Source: Enterovibrio norvegicus DSM 15893 (GTDB taxonomy: Bacteria; Pseudomonadota; Gammaproteobacteria; Enterobacterales; Vibrionaceae). Taken from it: a DNA stretch of 64,000 bases. Below are positions 8,922-16,546 of this stretch, one piece after another. Each line of letters begins with the position of its first letter. Within the stretch, counting starts at the first letter, position 1. The notes below the pieces were generated by a model that was not told the origin of the DNA, did no database searches, and saw nothing but the letters and a program-made list of their open reading frames with translations. Made by a program: the position numbers and the translations under genes. The stretch is taken from positions 25,631 to 89,630 of the forward strand of contig NZ_FOWR01000022.1 in the NCBI RefSeq assembly GCF_900115495.1, read 5' to 3'.

Positions 8922-10781
8922 TTATCCTTGATGACCGATTAGACGTATCGACCAATCATTAATCACGCCAGGTACACTATTGTTCTCATTACCAAAGTAA
9001 TAAATCTCAGATTCATCAGAACGGTTTTTCAGTACCCAATAATCAAACGCACTGCTGGTGTCCGTCACTCGCAGATGCCATTCACCCGAGGCTTGCTCGC
9101 CATAAAACTTGTGGCTAAGCATAAGATGATCGCGGTAACCACGGCTTTCATCGCCAGGTTGCTGGCCTAATCCGATAAGGAAAGAGCGTCCAATCATGCT
9201 GTTTCGAGGTGACATCAACACGCTGCTTGTGCCCGAAGGGGATACCAATTCAATCAGCAAATCCGTGGTACGTTCGTGGTCAATGTCGACTTTCACCTGC
9301 ACAGATTCAACAATCAGATTGTCTGCTACAACGATACTATCGCCCACGGCGTCATCACCCGCATCAGGCACCACAACATTGGCTTCGCTGGCTTTCCATT
9401 CCGTGAGTTGAAGTGGCGGGAGTGGCTGATGCAAACGCGCTTCAAACATGGCTTTGTCCACATCAATCAATCCAAAACCGTAGTAAGGACTGAAATCATA
9501 ACCCGCCGCATTGGTTGACCAACCTTCAAAGCCTGTCACGGTGCGCGTAACCCCCGACGCTGTGACATAGCTAATCAGTGTGTCCGTGTGCGTAGGATCA
9601 ACCTTACTTGCTGTCGTCGCGAGAAGGTGGCGAATATCGCGCTGAGAAAGATCAGGGCGAACAGTCATCAGCAACGCCGCAGCACCCGATGCGTTTGGCG
9701 CGGCAGAAGACGTACCATTCATAACACCGTTGTAGTTACAGTTTGGATCCTCCGCTGTGCCGCCATGTAGCCCATTACGATCTGCTTTTTCGATGGTGTT
9801 ATAACCACGATCACAGCCCGTTAAGTCTGTTGTGATATGCGCGGGCTTGTCTCGACCAAACTCACCAGCTGGAGATGTCAGAAAGACGTTGCTACCAACG
9901 GATGAGTAAGACGCAAGCTCGCCATCAGCGTTAAGCGCACTCACGGTCATGTTCCAGTAGTTTGAATTGTTCGCAGAGAGGTTGCTGTTTTGCCAAGGTA
10001 GGCCTTCATTGGGTACATCAGCCGTGTCGAAATCTTTCGGTTGAATGCGGTATGTGGTCTCACCCAGAGTAATGCCCGTTCGACCAAAACCATTACCCGC
10101 AGATTTGACATACAGAGCACCACGCCCCTGATGTGCCGTGGTACTTTGTTCTTGGTAAACCGAATCTTGGAGGGCGAGTGATAAGTCGTTTTCTAAATCG
10201 TAAGGCATGCTAAAGAGAGCGTTTCCTCCATAGCTTTGGTTAAACACACGCGCATCACTTGAACGTGCATCAGCACCGTGTGCAATCAACCAACTTTGTA
10301 GTGATTGCTCTTCTAAGTAGTTGTAGCCTTTCAAGCCCGCTTGCGGTGCTACGCCACGGACCCCTTCGCCATTATTCCCCACGGCCGCAATGATCCCAGC
10401 CACTGAGGTGCCGTGAGACGCATTCGGATCCCAAGGCGTCGGATCATCATCGTTATTCACCAGATCCCAAGAACCCGGTTTTACATTTCTCGCGAGATCG
10501 GGGTGAGCAATTTCAAGTCCATCATCCACCACCGCGACAGTGACACCCTGACCTTGATAGCCAAATAAGTGCGTCTGCCACAAGTTTAAATCGTAACCAG
10601 AACGGCCACCTTCGGCAGAAAATGCCGCTTGGCCATTATTCAATAAGTTCCATTGGTGCGCGAGAAGTGGGTCTCCAGGTAAGAGCCAACGGTTTTCGTA
10701 ATATCTATCAGCTGCTGATGCAGCCCCTGAAAAAGCAATAGCAGCGCTAATTGCCAATGCGATCGTCCGTTTCTTATTCAT
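8922..10781 (-). CDS. Secreted kexin-like subtilase with P domain (ASP-like serine protease)
   Basis: A 619-residue S8 family protease. Signal peptide (1-24), then the catalytic domain with D86 (VAVVDDGLEIAHPDL), H123 (ASHGTSVAGI) and S358 (NGTSSAAPNASG); the C-terminal 150 residues form a P domain (VKVDIDHERTTDLLIELVSPSGTSS ... EQASGEWHLRVTD ... WSIRLIGHQG) as in kexin/furin and the Aeromonas sobria toxin ASP. Like ASP and unlike most subtilases, it has no long N-terminal propeptide; the mature protein appears to begin just after the signal peptide, so folding help from the downstream partner gene is expected. Start ATG 10781 follows TTAGGAAAAATA; the GTG at 10799 would lengthen the signal peptide only. 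Probable secreted virulence or scavenging protease. Confidence 0.9.
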   Translation of the reverse strand: MNKKRTIALAISAAIAFSGAASAADRYYENRWLLPGDPLLAHQWNLLNNGQAAFSAEGGRSGYDLNLWQTHLFGYQGQGVTVAVVDDGLEIAHPDLARNVKPGSWDLVNNDDDPTPWDPNASHGTSVAGIIAAVGNNGEGVRGVAPQAGLKGYNYLEEQSLQSWLIAHGADARSSDARVFNQSYGGNALFSMPYDLENDLSLALQDSVYQEQSTTAHQGRGALYVKSAGNGFGRTGITLGETTYRIQPKDFDTADVPNEGLPWQNSNLSANNSNYWNMTVSALNADGELASYSSVGSNVFLTSPAGEFGRDKPAHITTDLTGCDRGYNTIEKADRNGLHGGTAEDPNCNYNGVMNGTSSAAPNASGAAALLMTVRPDLSQRDIRHLLATTASKVDPTHTDTLISYVTASGVTRTVTGFEGWSTNAAGYDFSPYYGFGLIDVDKAMFEARLHQPLPPLQLTEWKASEANVVVPDAGDDAVGDSIVVADNLIVESVQVKVDIDHERTTDLLIELVSPSGTSSVLMSPRNSMIGRSFLIGLGQQPGDESRGYRDHLMLSHKFYGEQASGEWHLRVTDTSSAFDYWVLKNRSDESEIYYFGNENNSVPGVINDWSIRLIGHQG

Positions 10782-10799
10782 TATTTTTCCTAAGTTCAC

Positions 10800-11063
10800 A
10801 ACTAAAATATGGAATCGAAAATACGATTCACCTTTTTAGTAATATATGAATGACGTTGAACATGAAATAAGAAGTAAGTGATATGACTCGCAACAAAACG
10901 CCTAAATAAGTAACCATTTATGAATAAATAATAACGAACTTGATATGTCTAAAATTATCAACAACTAAGGTTACTATCTTTATTTAACCTGCGCTGTGGC
11001 GGCAAAAATGACTGAGCACCCCTTTGCTTGAACACTATTTTTTGTATAGAAAATTGGAATACA
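10800..11063. other. Upstream region of the serine protease gene
   Basis: AT-rich 264-bp stretch with no convincing gene; presumably holds the protease promoter. No clear operator was recognised. Confidence 0.5.
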
Positions 11064-11106
11064 AAAAAAGGCCATGAATAAACTCGATATATTCATGGCC
11101 TTTTTT
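11064..11106. terminator. Strong bidirectional terminator
   Basis: AAAAAAGGCCATGAATA (11064-11080) pairs with TATTCATGGCCTTTTTT (11090-11106), loop of 9 nt, with A-run before and T-run after. It lies between the rlmC remnant (stop 11215) and the protease gene start. Confidence 0.85.
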
Positions 11107-11214
11107 ATTTCAATTAAGACGAAAATGGCTTTAAAGACAACTTGTCGCCTTTATTATAAATTCAATGTTTTCTGACGCTTAAAGCGCTTGAATATATACC
11201 CTACCCCTTCTTTA

Positions 11215-11520
11215 TTATTTTTCTAACAACACCATCACTTCAGTATGCTCAGTGTGAGGGAACATATCGAACCATTGCAGACGTTTTACCACGTAAGACG
11301 GCATTTCTTGAATATCTTCATACAAGGTCTCTGGATTGCAGCTTGAATAGTGAATATGTTGCAGGGCAAGCGCGACCAACTGCCTGACGAGCGCTTTTTC
11401 TAAGCCACGACAAGGCGGATTCACCAAAACCAAATCAGGCACAGTCTCTTGCATTTCAGCTTTGCGAATTGAGGAAAAAATCGTTGTGGTTTCCCAGCCC
11501 AATAAGGAATACTGGTCACC
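11215..11520 (-). pseudogene. rlmC: C-terminal remnant of 23S rRNA (uracil-C5)-methyltransferase RlmC
   Basis: About 100 codons match only the end of RlmC/Rum[35 protein letters not shown] (catalytic-loop YSSCN) and the C-terminal block LQWFDMFPHTEHTEVMVLLEK. The first three quarters of the enzyme, including the iron-sulfur cysteines and the SAM motif, are absent; the fragment ends where murQ begins on the other strand. The conserved NPPRRG is NPPCRG here. It is a decayed gene, and a functional copy presumably exists elsewhere (inference). Confidence 0.85.
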
Positions 11521-11543
11521 ATCATGATGACGAGAGATCCACA

Positions 11544-12446
11544 ATGAAGATTGATTTAACCCGCTTGGTGACCGAAAGCCGAAATGCCGCCAGTGCACAC
11601 ATCGACACCTTATCGACGCTGGACATGCTCAAGGTGATCAATCAGGAAGATCAAAAGGTTGCGCTCGCAGTGGAAACGCAACTTCCCAATATCGTCCGCT
11701 CGGTCGATGCGATTACACACGCCTTCGCAAACCAGGGTCGTTTGATTTACATGGGCGCGGGCACATCAGGCCGACTCGGTATTTTAGACGCCAGCGAATG
11801 CCCGCCTACTTATGGCACAAAACCCGAGATGGTTGTCGGCTTAATTGCGGGTGGTCACCCTGCGATTTTGAAAGCGGTTGAAAATGCCGAAGATAATGCC
11901 GAGTTGGGTCAACGCAACCTTGAGGAACTGGTTCTGACAAGCAACGACGTCGTGGTCGGCATTGCTGCAAGTGGCAGAACACCTTATGTGTTGGGCGGTA
12001 TGCGCTATGCAAAAACAGTGGGGGCAACCGTCGTCGCCATCGCGTGTAACCCGCAGTGTCTAATGGTAGAAGAAGCAGATATCGCCATCACTCCCATCGT
12101 TGGCCCAGAAGTGGTCACAGGCTCTTCGCGCATGAAAGCGGGCACGGCGCAGAAGTTAGTGCTCAACATGCTCACCAGCGGGGCAATGATTCGCAGTGGT
12201 AAGGTGTATGGCAACTTGATGGTCGATGTGGAAGCCACTAACGCCAAATTGGTACAACGACAAGTGAACATTGTCGTGGAAGCGACAGACGCAAGCCCCG
12301 AAGAAGCGGAAGCTGCGCTCAATGCTTGCAATCGCCACTGTAAGACCGCCATCTTGATGCTATTGGCAGAGATTGATGCATCAGAAGCAAAAGCGCGCCT
12401 TGAACAACACAATGGTTTTATCCGCGCAGCATTGAACGCCAAGTAA
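11544..12446 (+). CDS. murQ: N-acetylmuramic acid 6-phosphate etherase
   Basis: Cleaves the lactyl ether of MurNAc-6-phosphate to GlcNAc-6-phosphate and D-lactate in cell-wall recycling (cytoplasm). The 300-residue product has the SIS-domain signature [39 protein letters not shown], and the family block [23 protein letters not shown]. The frame is open to 11469, but ATG 11544 gives [14 protein letters not shown] as in other MurQ proteins. No murP, anmK or nagZ is adjacent. It directly abuts a decayed rlmC on the opposite strand, suggesting arrival by replacement. Confidence 0.96.
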   Translation: MKIDLTRLVTESRNAASAHIDTLSTLDMLKVINQEDQKVALAVETQLPNIVRSVDAITHAFANQGRLIYMGAGTSGRLGILDASECPPTYGTKPEMVVGLIAGGHPAILKAVENAEDNAELGQRNLEELVLTSNDVVVGIAASGRTPYVLGGMRYAKTVGATVVAIACNPQCLMVEEADIAITPIVGPEVVTGSSRMKAGTAQKLVLNMLTSGAMIRSGKVYGNLMVDVEATNAKLVQRQVNIVVEATDASPEEAEAALNACNRHCKTAILMLLAEIDASEAKARLEQHNGFIRAALNAK

Positions 12447-12480
12447 CCCTCGACAAAAGCTGAATGTAGCGTCAGCGCCT

Positions 12481-12520
12481 AAAGCTCAAGAAATCTATCA
12501 CTGAGGACTTGGGCTTTTTT
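12481..12520 (+). terminator. Terminator after murQ
   Basis: AAAGCTCAAG (12481-12490) pairs with CTTGGGCTTT (12508-12517), one G-U pair, followed by a T-run. Confidence 0.75.
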
Positions 12521-12712
12521 GTATCGACATAACGCCTCTTTTCAACAAATACTTCTGACCTTGCTTTCCTTCTTATCCCTATTTTTTCATCTGCCCTGCA
12601 TCTAAATCCCAAACCCCGTCGTCTCTTATCTTGAAAACTCTTTTCACATGGCCGTGAGAAAAAGCAATGCGCTTACCACTTCGACACCGAAGTACTTTGA
12701 AAGGATAAATAA

Positions 12713-13423
12713 ATGAAATACTGGACTTTATTGGCTCTACTTTTTCCAGCGCTGGCCTCTGCCGCTGCGATCACACAAGAGACTGACATTGGCGACGTCT
12801 ATGTCGATGCAAAGGGTAGAACCTTGTATACCTTTGCGAAGGATGTGCCAAACGTGTCAAATTGCAATGACGGATGTGCCGCAAAATGGCCACCATTGCT
12901 CGCAGACCAAGCAAACAACGCACTCTTTGCTGAAGAAGAAGGCTTTTCAACGATTCGTCGGGCTGATGGCAGCAAGCAGTGGGCGAAAGATGGCCAGCCT
13001 CTCTATCGCTGGATAAAAGACAAAAAACGCGGCGATATTTCTGGCGCGGGCATTAAAGGCGTTTGGCCACTCGCGCGCGCCGATGATGTTTCTCTCAAGC
13101 TCTACAACACGGGAAAAACTCGTATTCTTGTTGATGAGAATAACTTCACCCTCTATACCTTTGATAAAGACATGGACGGAAAGTCAGTCTGTTATGGCGA
13201 TTGCGCGGTGAAATGGCCACCTGCACTTGTTTCGTCAACCATCACATCTCAAGGCATTGATTCACTGTCTTTTACAGGCGGGTTTGGTATCACAGAAAGA
13301 ACGGATGGTACCTACCAATGGATGCACAATAACCAGCCATTGTATTTATGGTTTAAAGATAAGAAGCCAGGCGACACGACCGGTGATGGTGTGAAGAACG
13401 TTTGGCATATCGTGGAGCGATAA
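12713..13423 (+). CDS. Secreted protein with two Lipoprotein_15 (COG4315) repeats
   Basis: A 236-residue exported protein (signal peptide MKYWTLLALLFPALASAA). Two tandem copies of the short secreted repeat of PF03640: each has V-D-x-x-x-x-TLYTF-x-KD, a Cys pair with CxDGCAxKWPP (SNCNDGCAAKWPP, SVCYGDCAVKWPP), I-x-R-x-DG-x-x-QW and QPLY-x-W-x-KDKKxGD. Function of the family is unknown; the cysteines may be disulfide bonded. It is the first gene of an operon with the sigma/anti-sigma pair (9-bp gap), so it is probably a target or co-regulated product of that sigma factor. Confidence 0.88.
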   Translation: MKYWTLLALLFPALASAAAITQETDIGDVYVDAKGRTLYTFAKDVPNVSNCNDGCAAKWPPLLADQANNALFAEEEGFSTIRRADGSKQWAKDGQPLYRWIKDKKRGDISGAGIKGVWPLARADDVSLKLYNTGKTRILVDENNFTLYTFDKDMDGKSVCYGDCAVKWPPALVSSTITSQGIDSLSFTGGFGITERTDGTYQWMHNNQPLYLWFKDKKPGDTTGDGVKNVWHIVER

Positions 13424-13432
13424 GGACATACA

Positions 13433-13975
13433 GTGAGCGTCGATAAACAGCAACTAACATCGCTACTCTCACGCATAGCGCTTCGAGACCGAGAGGCTTT
13501 CGAAGCGCTTTATGCTCTGACGAATGCGCGACTTTTCAGCTTAGTAAAATCCATCGTGAAAGATGACCAACTCGCTGCAGACCTCCTCCAAGAAGGTTTT
13601 TTAAAGCTCTGGTTTAGTAGCAAGCGTCACCCGGTTGAACACCCGTGGGCGTGGATTTGCCAAATCATGCGGAACCTTGCCATTGATGAGCTACGCCAAC
13701 GACGACGGCGACAACAAAACGATGCGGATCCAACGTTTCTTTCCCAAGAAATGGTCGCGGATGACAGCCCATCATCTACAAATACAAATGAGCCTCAACG
13801 CCTCGATCTGTGTCTCGAGGCGTTGCCATATGAAAAGCGCAACGTCATCGTGCTCGCCTACCAACACGGCATGACACACCAAGAAATCGTTGCGTACACA
13901 AACTCTCCGCTGGGTACGGTAAAATCGTGGATCAGACGCGGACTACAGGAGTTGAAACGATGCCTAACCGAATAA
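13433..13975 (+). CDS. ECF RNA polymerase sigma factor
   Basis: A 180-residue sigma-70 family protein with region 2 (DREAFEALYALTNARLFSLVKSIVKDDQLAADLLQEGFLKLW and WAWICQIMRNLAIDELRQRRRR) and region 4 (LEALPYEKRNVIVLAYQHGMTHQEIVAYTNSPLGTVKSWIRRGLQELKRCL). It starts at GTG 13433, 9 bp after the secreted repeat protein, and its end overlaps the anti-sigma gene by 16 bp. It belongs to the kind of ECF factor paired with RskA-type membrane anti-sigma factors. Confidence 0.93.
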   Translation: MSVDKQQLTSLLSRIALRDREAFEALYALTNARLFSLVKSIVKDDQLAADLLQEGFLKLWFSSKRHPVEHPWAWICQIMRNLAIDELRQRRRRQQNDADPTFLSQEMVADDSPSSTNTNEPQRLDLCLEALPYEKRNVIVLAYQHGMTHQEIVAYTNSPLGTVKSWIRRGLQELKRCLTE

Positions 13976-14769
13976 CAGCAAAACGCTACGCGTCACTCGA
14001 GGTTCGCGACAGACTCGCTGCGCAGTATGTTTTAGGCACGTTGACACCGCGCGTTCGCCGTCGACTCGAACAATTGATTCAACAAGATCCAACTTGGTGG
14101 GAGTCCATCGCTCATTGGCAGAAACACTTTAGTGGATTAACCCCTTCGATGGATGATCTCCTCGACGAACAAGGGTTTTCCCCCGCCCCCAAAAAGGTAT
14201 GGGAGCACATTTCTTTCGCGTTGTTCCCAAGCACACAAAGAGACGCTCCAAATCTAGCCAAAAACCAACGGAGTCGCCTGTGGCCGACATGGTTTACGCC
14301 TGTGGGGTTTGCGTGTGCGCTCATGCTGGGGTTGTTCCTCAGGCCCATTGTGTCGACTGCTCCTCTCATCCCTACAAGCGAATCCACACAGACAACGTCT
14401 CTGATTTCGCTCGTTCAACCTGCAGCCTACTTCGCGATGATGTCGTCCAATATTGGTGAGAATCAGTTCGCGCTGGTCGCGTATAAAGGGACGAAGCCTG
14501 GTGAATCAACGATCCGTTTACAGCGAAACCTACGGGAAACAAATCTACCCTCAGAAACTGCAATGGTATGGATGCGTGATAAAGCGAGTGGAAAACTGCA
14601 ACCCATCGACACACTCAGACGCATTAACGACACTCGTGTTATGAGCCCAACAGAATGGAAGGTACTGAAAAACAGTTCGGAGTTATTAGTCACTGAGACC
14701 AATGACCCAAGCAGCACGTTGCTTTATCGTGGTGATAATGTTGAATTGAGTAACTGGAACGCAATTTAA
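13960..14769 (+). CDS. Membrane anti-sigma factor, RskA type
   Basis: A 269-residue protein with an N-terminal cytoplasmic zinc-free anti-sigma region (RDRLAAQYVLGTLTPRVRRRLEQLIQQDPTWWESIAHWQ), one membrane segment around residues 108-125 (LWPTWFTPVGFACALMLGLFL) and an exported anti-sigma-K domain. ATG 13960 overlaps the sigma gene by 16 bp, indicating translational coupling. It is expected to hold the ECF sigma at the membrane until an envelope signal releases it; the signal is unknown. Confidence 0.85.
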   Translation: MPNRITAKRYASLEVRDRLAAQYVLGTLTPRVRRRLEQLIQQDPTWWESIAHWQKHFSGLTPSMDDLLDEQGFSPAPKKVWEHISFALFPSTQRDAPNLAKNQRSRLWPTWFTPVGFACALMLGLFLRPIVSTAPLIPTSESTQTTSLISLVQPAAYFAMMSSNIGENQFALVAYKGTKPGESTIRLQRNLRETNLPSETAMVWMRDKASGKLQPIDTLRRINDTRVMSPTEWKVLKNSSELLVTETNDPSSTLLYRGDNVELSNWNAI

Positions 14770-14898
14770 CGCATTGCACCAGAACGTTTACTGACCCAGA
14801 TAAGCATACTTGCCCATCGCGAGTGTGCTTTCTTTGATCTTGAAATCGACAACACACATACCGCCTAAACCATCTTACCTATTCGGCTTTCCTGCTAA

Positions 14899-14915
14899 AG
14901 CACCATTTTGGTGCG
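14899..14915. promoter_or_regulatory. NtrC-type enhancer site upstream of amt
   Basis: AGCACCATTTTGGTGCG contains a perfect palindrome GCACCA-TTT-TGGTGC and matches the NtrC consensus TGCACYANNNTGGTGCA at all but the two outermost bases. It lies about 180 bp upstream of the sigma-54-like promoter. Confidence 0.75.
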
Positions 14916-15039
14916 CACAACACCTTTTCATTGCACAAGCATGATGCATTCAACGTTATGCGCACGTTAACGATTAGTGCAATTCATTCAATGTGACGTG
15001 ATTTTATATTCCTTTAATATCAATACTTTAAAAACAATA

Positions 15040-15056
15040 TGCACCTTATTGGTGTT
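15040..15056. promoter_or_regulatory. Second, weaker NtrC-like site
   Basis: TGCACCTTATTGGTGTT matches the NtrC consensus except in three of the distal half-site and spacer-flanking bases. It lies 30-40 bp upstream of the promoter. Confidence 0.45.
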
Positions 15057-15080
15057 TCCATGCACCCTGCTTGAGCAACT

Positions 15081-15096
15081 CGGCACGATTCGTGCT
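15081..15096 (+). promoter_or_regulatory. Sigma-54 promoter of amt
   Basis: CGGCACGATTCGTGCT has GG at 15082-15083 and GC at 15094-15095 with the required 10-bp spacing, close to TGGCAC-N5-TTGC. Transcription would begin near 15107, so translation cannot start at the upstream TTG 15071; it supports GTG 15146 as the start. Confidence 0.7.
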
Positions 15097-15145
15097 TAAA
15101 CACCCACTAGGAAAATTTGTTCTCAAGGAAGTAGAGGAAAACATT

Positions 15146-16354
15146 GTGGAAAATATCAGTAGCGCGATTCAAACGCTGACCGAAAGCGCGAACACGCTCT
15201 TTATCTTGATGGGTGCCATCATGGTTCTAGCCATGCACGCCGGATTTGCCTTTTTAGAAGTCGGCACCGTCAGACACCGTAACCAAGTGAATGCACTGGT
15301 TAAAATCATGTCAGACTTCGGTTTTTCAGCCCTCGCTTACTTTTTCATTGGCTACTGGGTAGCCTATGACACCACCTTTTTCAGCAGCGCAGAAACCCTC
15401 TCCGCCAACAACGGCTATGAGTTAGTTAAATTCTTTTTCTTGATGACTTTCGCCGCCGCCATCCCAGCCATTATTTCGGGTGGTGTCGCAGAGCGCGCGA
15501 AGTTTACGCCAATGCTGATTGCAGCAGCGGCCATCGTGGCATTTGTTTATCCGTTTTTCGAAGGTCTTATCTGGAACGGTAACTTTGGTTTCCAAGACTG
15601 GCTAGAAGCGACATTTGGCGCGGCTTTCCATGATTTCGCAGGCTCAGTCGTCGTCCACGCTGTGGGCGGGTGGATTGCACTCGCAGCCGTGCTCATTCTC
15701 GGTGTGCGTAAAGGCCGCTACCGTGGCGACCGTTTGATTGCATTTGCCCCTTCAAACATTCCTTTCCTTGCCCTTGGCGCATGGATTCTTACCATCGGTT
15801 GGTTTGGCTTTAACGTCATGTCCGCGCAAACACTCGACGGCATCAGCGGTTTGGTTGCGGTGAACACCTTAATGGCAATGGTCGGCGGCATCGTTGCGTC
15901 ACTCGTAGTAGGTAAAAATGACCCAGGTTTCCTTCACAACGGTCCACTCGCCGGATTGGTAGCTGTGTGTGCGGGCTCTGACTTGATGCACCCAATTGGT
16001 GCGCTCTTCACCGGTGGTGTTGCAGGTGCGTTATTTGTTTGGTTGTTTACCTTGACCCAAAATCGCTTCAAGATTGATGACGTGTTGGGTGTTTGGCCAC
16101 TGCACGGTGTGTGTGGTATGTGGGGTGGCCTTGCGGCGGGCATCTTCGGCTTAGAAGCGTTGGGTGGCCTTGGTGGTGTGAGCTTTATGTCTCAGCTCAT
16201 CGGCACCATTGCAGGTGTTGTCATTGCCTTCGTAGGCGGTTGGATTGTTTACACGGCGGTAGATAAAACGGCGGGTATTCGCATGACCGAAGAAGACGAA
16301 TACAGCGGTGCTGACCTGGCCATTCACAAGATTGCGTCCACCTCAGAAGACTAA
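15146..16354 (+). CDS. amt: Ammonium transporter (Amt/MEP/Rh family)
   Basis: Inner-membrane ammonium channel of about 402 residues with eleven predicted membrane helices. Pore residues are present: FHDFAGSVVVHAVGGW carries the first twin histidine and WPLHGVCGMWGGLAAG the second; the N-terminal segment LFILMGAIMVLAMHAGFAFLEVG is typical. GTG 15146 is chosen because it follows GTAGAGGAAAAC and lies downstream of the sigma-54-like promoter; a longer frame from TTG 15071 would overlap that promoter. Predicted nitrogen-limitation control by NtrC. Unlike most amt genes, no glnK is adjacent. Confidence 0.93.
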   Translation: MENISSAIQTLTESANTLFILMGAIMVLAMHAGFAFLEVGTVRHRNQVNALVKIMSDFGFSALAYFFIGYWVAYDTTFFSSAETLSANNGYELVKFFFLMTFAAAIPAIISGGVAERAKFTPMLIAAAAIVAFVYPFFEGLIWNGNFGFQDWLEATFGAAFHDFAGSVVVHAVGGWIALAAVLILGVRKGRYRGDRLIAFAPSNIPFLALGAWILTIGWFGFNVMSAQTLDGISGLVAVNTLMAMVGGIVASLVVGKNDPGFLHNGPLAGLVAVCAGSDLMHPIGALFTGGVAGALFVWLFTLTQNRFKIDDVLGVWPLHGVCGMWGGLAAGIFGLEALGGLGGVSFMSQLIGTIAGVVIAFVGGWIVYTAVDKTAGIRMTEEDEYSGADLAIHKIASTSED

Positions 16355-16390
16355 TTGCTAAGCGCTTAGCGCTAACGCAAAAAACACAAA

Positions 16391-16418
16391 AGAGCCCAAC
16401 GTATTTGGGCTCTTTTTT
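16391..16418 (+). terminator. Terminator after amt
   Basis: AGAGCCCAA (16391-16399) pairs with TTGGGCTCT (16405-16413), followed by TTTTT. Confidence 0.9.
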
Positions 16419-16546
16419 GTTGCTTAAAATCACATGGTTGCATAGCTTTCAACGCCTCATATTCCTGAAATATAGACATCCGACTCCAACGTTCACATCA
16501 ATACTGTTTACTGTATTTGATGAGATATGTCGTTGGGAGTTGTTGC

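Noticed and set aside
15071..15145. TTG-initiated extension of the amt gene
   Set aside because: It overlaps a good sigma-54 promoter and lacks the strong Shine-Dalgarno sequence found before GTG 15146.
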